In this document: positions 58,577-64,000 of the stretch, piece by piece
Numbering within the stretch: the first letter of the stretch is position 1
Layout: each line of letters opens with the position of its first letter
NCBI GenBank assembly: GCA_050084985.1
Contig: JBITNC010000001.1
Location: 112,778,001 to 112,842,000, forward strand
Direction: 5' to 3'
Length of the DNA: 64,000 nt
Origin: Nageia nagi
Lineage: Eukaryota; Pinophyta
Notes under the pieces: generated by a model
Database searches by the model: none
What the model was told of the DNA's origin: nothing
The model's input: the letters and a program-made list of their open reading frames with translations, nothing else
Program-made: the position numbers and the translations under genes

Positions 58577-59371
58577 TTAGGATGATGAAATGAGGTGAGG
58601 GTAGAGCTCTCTCACCCGATCAATTGCATACCACTTGGCCTTATGTGGATGTTGGCCCTTCACTCCAATACACCACACCTCATGTATGCCACTATGAGAT
58701 GATCATTGCTTCTTTTCCAATACTGCATCCTCAACCAACACATTCATGTACTTAGGGGCTAAATCCTCAACTAATGATAACATAACATCTATATCTTCTG
58801 CAACTAAGGTTGGTTCGTACAACTTCAAATTCTCAACATTAATCATGGAATACATTTGCATATAGGGTGGTAAGTCTAACCAAAATGCATTATCTCCAAC
58901 TTGACCAATAATGGTAAATGGAACATACCTTATTGGTTTCAACTTCTTTCCCTTACCATGCTATCTCTCCTTACTGAGATGAAGCCATACCTAATCCTAA
59001 ACCTAAAATTTATGATCCACCTGATGATGATCATGCCTCTCCTTATACTTAGCCTAACTCTTCTCCAACTATTCTTTTACCTTCTGATGAATTAATCTGA
59101 TCCTTTTAATAAAATTCTTTGCCCGCTCCTCCTCATTATGAAGAACTATATCTCCATCACTTGTTGAAGCAAAAGCCATATCAAAAGGTGATTTTGGCAA
59201 ATAATGAAAACAAGTCTCAAAAGGTGTTTTGTTAGTTGAAGAATGCAAAGCTCAATTATATGCATGCTGTATATAGCTCAAATTCTTATCCCAAGTCTTA
59301 GGATGCTTACCATAATAACCCTATAATAGGTGTACCACTATCCTATTTACCACTTTTATTTGACCATCTAT
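58577..59371 (-). pseudogene. GypK integrase C-end with chromodomain-like tail
   Basis: The minus-strand stretch 58942-58703 reads MKPIRYVPFTIIGQVGDNAF, WLDLPPYMQMYSMINVENL and KLYEP, the integrase C-terminal region of chromoviruses. Then EDAVLEKKQ leads, after a stop, to IHEVWCIGVKGQHPHKAKWY and YPHL, a degenerate chromodomain-like end. The final stop is at 58577-58579. Intact members use this domain to steer integration to chromatin. Sequence 58950-59370 has the preceding part with stops. Confidence 0.8.
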
Positions 59372-60009
59372 CTATGGATGAAATGTTGTACTCCTCTTTA
59401 GCTTAGTGTCCATCCTTTCCCATAAATAAGACCAAAAGTTTCCAAGAAACCTAGAATCCCTATCAAAAATGATAGAAGTAGGAAGACCAAAATGTACCCA
59501 CACATAAGTAAAGAAAAGATTAGCTACCTTTTGACCTTTCACAGTCTTTTTACATGGATTAGAATACACATCTTACTGAATCTATCCATAACCACATATA
59601 AATAATCATGATCTCTCTTAGACATAGGTAAACCTCCAACAAAATCCATAGAAATACTCTTCCATGGTCATGTAGGAATGGAAAATGGCATATAAAGACC
59701 AAATTTCCTATTATTGGGTTTGCTTACACTATATAACATACAACCTCTGATATATCTGGATACATTTTCTTGCATTTTAGGCTAGTAACAATAACTTTAT
59801 AGATTAGAAAGAGTTTTTCCAACACCAAAGTGCCCTGAAATATGAGAAGTATGAGATTCCCTAATCAAATCATTCCTCTCACCATTAGGAATGCAAAGTT
59901 TGCCCAAATGAAAAAGTAATTCATCATGCAAATGAAAGTCATGATTTCCAAACTCATTACCAAGACTCATTCTATGATGAAAATTTTGGAAATTAGGATC
60001 AACCATATA
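59372..60009 (-). pseudogene. GypK integrase zinc finger and core (broken)
   Basis: 60006-59797 reads FHLHDELLFHLGKLCIPNGE and HTSHISGHFGVGKTLSNL, the zinc-binding part. Near 59640 SISMDF holds the first catalytic Asp. 59569-59372 reads FGLPTSIIFDRDSRFLGNFW with the second Asp. The two pieces are in different frames, so there is a frameshift between about 59570 and 59797. Confidence 0.85.
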
Positions 60010-60596
60010 CTATTCATTATACCCATCATGCATTAAAGAACTATTTTGTAGAATCACAACACTAGCAACTATTGGAGGCCTAGATAACATATCAGTAATT
60101 TTATTTTGAGTACCCTTCTTGTACTTAATCACCAAATGAAATTGTTGCAAGAATCCCATCCAACGAAAGTGCCTAGATTGTTGCAACTTAGATTGTGACT
60201 GAAGATATTGCAAGGGTTGATTGTCTGTATGAATTATTATCTCTTTACCTACTAAATAGTGCTTCCATTTCTTAACACTTTGAACTAATGCATATGACTC
60301 TTTGTCATATGTGGGATAGTTTCTTACCACACTAGTAAACATTTCCGAGTGATAGCAAATTGAATGTTTTTCTTGTAATAAACTACACCCATAACATAGT
60401 CACTTGCATTAGTTTCAATTTCAAAAGTTTTTTGAAGATTAGACACAGCAAGTACTGGAGCATTACTAATTTTCCTTTTAAGAAATTCAAAAGCATGTTG
60501 TTCTTTCCCTCCCCACTGAAATCCATGACTCTTTCTTATAATTGCATGAAGTGGAGAAGCCATGTAAGAAAAGTTAGCAATAAACTTGCATAAATA
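60010..60596 (-). pseudogene. GypK RNase H (broken)
   Basis: 60563-60324 reads SHGFQWGGKEQHAFEFLK, then FEIETNASDYVMGVV, where the first catalytic Asp of the ETDAS motif is Asn (near 60408). Frame changes near 60340, and 60342-60010 carries VVRNYPTYDKESYALVQSVK, IIIHTDNQPLQYLQSQ and the HFRWMGFLQQF end. Needed to remove RNA during reverse transcription; this copy is dead. Confidence 0.9.
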
Positions 60597-61300
60597 CTAC
60601 ATTTCCCCAAGAAAACTCCTAGTCTCTATCACATTAGTGGGAGTAGGCCATTTCAACATAGCCTCAATTTTTGTATGATCTATCCTCAATTGACCTTCAC
60701 CTACAATGTGGCCAAGATATATTAAACTCTTCCTGACAAACTCACACTTAGACATCTTCAAATAGAGTTTTGCTTCCCTTAAAACTTTAAACACTTTATG
60801 AATATGTACCACATGATCTTTCCAATCATCATTGTAAATGAGAATATCATCAAGATACAAAATAACAAAATCATCAATGAAAGGCCTTAAAACCTCATTC
60901 ATTACATGCATGAAAGTAGCAAGAGCATTACATAATCCAAATGGTAAAACCAACCATTCAAACAATCCTTGCCTAGTTTTAAAAGCAGTTTTCCACACAT
61001 CCTCTTCTTTAACTCGTACTTGATGATAACCACTTCTTAGATCTAATTTTGTGAAAAGCCTAAATTTTTGTAATTGATCCATTAAATCATCAATATGTGG
61101 CAAAGGATATCGATTTTTAATCGTGATCTTATTTAGTGCCCTATAATCAACACACATATGCCAAGTTCCATCTTTCTTTGGAATTATAACAATAGGAGAT
61201 CCACAAGGTGATGTGCTAGGTCTAATGACTCCTTGATCTAACAATTCCTTGACTTGTTTCTTAATTTCTTCAGTTTCCAAAGTAGAATTTCTATATAATC
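60597..61300 (-). pseudogene. GypK reverse transcriptase
   Basis: The minus-strand stretch 61280-60597 is open over 227 residues. In order: KELLDQGVIRPSTSPCGSPI, VDYRALNKITIKNRYPLPHI, FTKLDLRSGYHQVRVKE, AFKTRQGLFEWLVLPFGLCN, and catalytic YLDD at 60846-60857 (LYLDDILIYN). CEFVRKSLIYLGHIV and WPTPTNV end it. FGLCNALATF departs from the usual FGL.NAP.TF. This is the best preserved gypsy coding segment in the window. Confidence 0.95.
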
Positions 61301-61532
61301 CAGTATTAGGAAGTGCAACATCAAGATGTAATTGAATCTCATGTTGTATATCTCTTTTTGGTGGAAGTTATTTAGGTACTTGAAATAAATCTTCAAATTC
61401 ATAAATTACCTATTTTACTTCATCTTTGTATTGTGGTTCACAATCCTCAAGTACCTTTATGATTTCCACTTCATCTTGAGATTTCACCATTGCAAGTACA
61501 AACATTTGTCCTATATTGATTAGTCTCTTTGC

Positions 61533-63083
61533 TTATCCTGTAGTAATCAAAGAAATATCCTTTTTCTTGTTTTGATGAGCACTAACCATGTATTCAACTC
61601 TATCTTTAATGAGTCTATATTTGTTTTCCTTTCTATAAAATAAAGCATCTCTTTCCCATAGATAAGGACTACCAAGCATAATCCCACAAATATCCAAAGG
61701 AACAACATCAAGTAAAACTTCATCAATGTACTCCATGTTAATCCCAAATTGCAACTTGCATTGTTGTGTTACCTTTAACTTGGAATTTTTATTAACCCAT
61801 CCCAATGGATATGCGTTTGGATGAGGTTGAGTAGTGAGTGCAAGTGATTTGACATACTTTTTTGTAATTAAGTTAGCTTGAGATCTAGAATCAAACAATG
61901 TATCAATCCTAGTCTTCTTAGCTTGCACCTTGATGTGAAAAAGTTCAATTTTCTTCTTTTTCTCATCTTCACTAGGTGTATTATGCAAAACTATACATGC
62001 CATTTTCTCATCTACATCTGAACCATCTTCAATTTCCTTAGTAACAATATTTATTTGCTTCTTTTGACCTTTAGGTTTAGGGCGTAATTCAGGATGCAAT
62101 TTCCAACATTTAGCCTCTAAATGACCTTCTTTTTGACGATGTGTACATACATCTTTAGGCTTCTCTTTTTGTATAGTAGATGTAGTTTTATTTTTCCCCT
62201 TTCCTTTGTTCTTTTTAGAATCATTATTACTATTGTTATTGGAAGCATTTTTCTTTTTCCCATCATTAACAAATTTTCCCCTTTCTTCTAAGTGAGTGGT
62301 TTGTACACAAACTTTATCCAAATCATTTGGATCAAACATCAATATTATATGCCTTAAATAATTGTGCAAACCACCAATATACTTAAGAAGAGTATCTTGG
62401 GAATCAAGAGGAATACCTAGCATTACAGCTCTTCTTTGGAATTTCATAGTGTACTCTTGCACACTTTGCCCTTTGCCTTGATGGAAAGTTTTCCATTCCA
62501 TGATTTCCTTTTGTCGATAACCCAAAGGATAAAATTGATCTCTAAGCAATTGTACAAAATGGGTCCAAGAAGCAATACAAGCTTGAATTGATTCATTCTT
62601 ACTTTGCAAATAACTTTCCCACCAAACAAATGCATTACCACTAATTTTAAGAGTTGCTAATTGGATTTTATCCTCATCTCTTACAATTCTTTGAATTCTA
62701 CAATATACCTTAATTTGTTTAATCTAATGGTCTAACTTCTTAGCATTCACTTCTCCAATAAAAGTAGGCAAATCAAATTTAACTTCCAATTTCAAAGGAG
62801 AACTTTTAAAAACACTATGTGTATCATCATTGTCAATTTTATTACCTTCACTAGTTTCACCTTCATTTTTCTTGTATTGTTATTCTTGAAAGTGTTGGAA
62901 TTATAGAGACATCTTCTGGAACATTGTGGAGAGATCAGCAATTTGCTTTTCAGCATTAGACCCTCCTTCATTGGCCATGGATCCAAGCTCTCTTTGCTTC
63001 TTTAGCCAAACTCTAGAACCAATTTCTAGATCCTCCTCCATAAATTCTCCTTCTCCTTTCTTGCTTTGTGACCTGGTATACAT
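61533..63083 (-). pseudogene. GypK gag and protease (broken)
   Basis: The start is at 63083 (MYTRSQSKKGEGEFMEED). Two stops near 62880-62910 follow MFQKMSL. Then KLEVKFDLPTFIGEVNAKKL, YCRIQRIVRDEDKIQLATLK and, from 62609, a 358-residue open piece: SWTHFVQLLRDQFYPLGYRQ, a knuckle CTHRQKEGHLEAKC with the second Cys changed to Arg, and LFDSRSQANLI where the protease DSG is DSR (near 61884). GSPYLWERDA ends the readable protease. 61281-61532 joins it to RT with stops. Confidence 0.9.
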
Positions 63084-63148
63084 GCAATAACACTTTCCAA
63101 ACACCAACAAAAATCTCAAAAATATAGGTTATCCCAATGATTTCAACT

Positions 63149-63160
63149 GCTCTGATACCA
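63149..63160 (-). other. GypK primer binding site (initiator Met tRNA type)
   Basis: TGGTATCAGAGC on the minus strand, four bases after the LTR end. The initiator-Met type is usual for copia and also found in chromoviruses. Confidence 0.9.
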
Positions 63161-63164
63161 AACT

Positions 63165-64000
63165 TGAATCCATAAACTATAAGATTAAAATTTTAATTTA
63201 ACCTTTTCTTAGGATCAATTCACACTTAAAATAATTAAGTGCTTGTAAAGGAAAATTAGGAACAAATTTGTAAACACAAAGAAGAGAAAAGCATTCACCA
63301 TAGAAAGAGACAAGAAAAATTATCCTGGTTCACCCGATGTGGGCTACGTCCAGCTCAAAAGCTCTCTACTATTAGTGGGTGGAATCACTTTACAAGGACT
63401 CCATGATCCTTCAAAACCTCCTCTCACATTCACAACACACTCATAGATCTAAAAATCACAACAAGAATTGAAAACAAATTTCTTGAAATCCTCCCTCTCT
63501 CTTCCCCCTTTTCTCACATCCAATTTGATCCCCTTTTATACAATTTTGGGGGCTAAAATTGGAGAGTATTACAACTAGGAAATTTAATACAAAACTTATT
63601 TATAGATACCCATTAGCCTCCTCGATCTTCATGTCAAATTTGGGCTCAAATGATTGTAAAAATTTCCCTAAAATGAGCTCTAAAATCAAAATAATATGCT
63701 CACTAGATTGTTTCAGGCTTGCAAAATTAAATCAGCGTAATAATAGGACCTTAGGCAAGTTAAAATCACCATAAACCTTTGAAAACATGAAAAATACATC
63801 AAAAAAACCTAAAATTGGTTGGGTGCATTATGGTGACGACATGTGGCACGTGCTTAGAAGAAGTCAACCTCCTGTTGACTAGCGGTGTAGGCTCCAAACA
63901 TGGGTGGCTTGGTCAAAATGTGGACGGCTAAGGCTGACAGTCTCCAACAGGTGGTAACATCGCATCTCAATTCCATGCAAGCCCCTCTTTCACCCACCTC
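63165..64000 (-). repeat. GypK 5' LTR (cut by window end)
   Basis: Plus strand starts TGAATCCATAAAC and follows 57513 onward with about 5-6% differences, but has about 71 extra bases at 63393-63463. It is still in the LTR at 64000. Confidence 0.88.

Larger units (their letters stand above)
57513..64000 (-). mobile_element. GypK: chromovirus-like Ty3/gypsy retrotransposon (5' LTR incomplete in window)
   Basis: Minus-strand element with 3' LTR 57513-58536, polypurine tract 58537-58555, coding region 63083 to 58577, primer site 63149-63160 and 5' LTR from 63165 past the window end. Domain order PR-RT-RNase H-IN marks Ty3/gypsy. The end of pol has a chromodomain-like tail. LTR differences are about 5-6% in the part compared. 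It has stops and at least two frameshifts. It is inserted in GypJ gag; the far target duplication cannot be checked. Confidence 0.9.

Noticed and set aside
1-64000. An intact host gene
   Set aside because: Every coding segment is broken or belongs to a mobile element; no conserved exon structure was found.

Overview
The window looks like plant nuclear DNA made almost entirely of decayed, nested transposable elements. I see no intact host gene. The evidence is plant-type Ty1/copia and Ty3/gypsy polyproteins, initiator-Met tRNA primer sites (TGGTATCAGAGC), a plant mobile domain (PMD), a tRNA-type SINE, and AT-rich intergenic sequence. The elements are old: paired LTRs differ by about 4-9% where I compared them by eye, and every coding region carries stops or frameshifts. 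Together with the deep nesting this suggests a large, slowly purged genome, perhaps a gymnosperm; that is inference.

Left block (1-21180). CopA is an old minus-strand copia element seen in three pieces (1-624, 9757-12530, 17312-17573) with an LTR near 18850-19446. Its reverse transcriptase is split by CopB, a plus-strand Sirevirus-like copia (625-9756, TSD AGACC). Its gag is split by GypC, a minus-strand, pol-less gypsy derivative (12531-17311, TSD CTTAT). CopD, an even more decayed copia, lies beyond it (19447-21180).

Middle block (21181-33840). This holds TA microsatellites, degenerate short repeats, a tRNA-Val-like sequence, two unassigned coding remnants, a 5'-truncated copia (CopE), a solo LTR, and a SINE with a 12-bp target duplication.

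Right-centre block (about 33850-51627). GypG is a minus-strand gypsy element with a Tat-type gag, a recognisable LTR pair, no recognisable pol, tandem repeats before its 3' LTR, and a PMD pseudogene on the opposite strand. Its gag is split by CopH, a second Sirevirus-like copia (39958-49284, TSD CTTTT) related to CopB.

Right block (51628-64000). GypI is a gypsy integrase remnant. GypJ is a plus-strand gypsy with an LTR and gag only, cut by GypK. GypK is a minus-strand, chromovirus-like gypsy with all pol domains recognisable; its 5' LTR runs off the window.

Main points of interest: (1) LTRs of a copia element (CopB) and a gypsy element (GypC) share a sequence module in the same sense orientation. 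(2) CopB LTRs carry about 36-39 copies of a 14-bp repeat. (3) GypG carries an antisense PMD gene. (4) Most inactivating changes that can be polarised, including several catalytic residues in independent elements, fit C-to-T or G-to-A transitions. No gene here appears to work with another in a pathway; the organisation is insertion into insertion.
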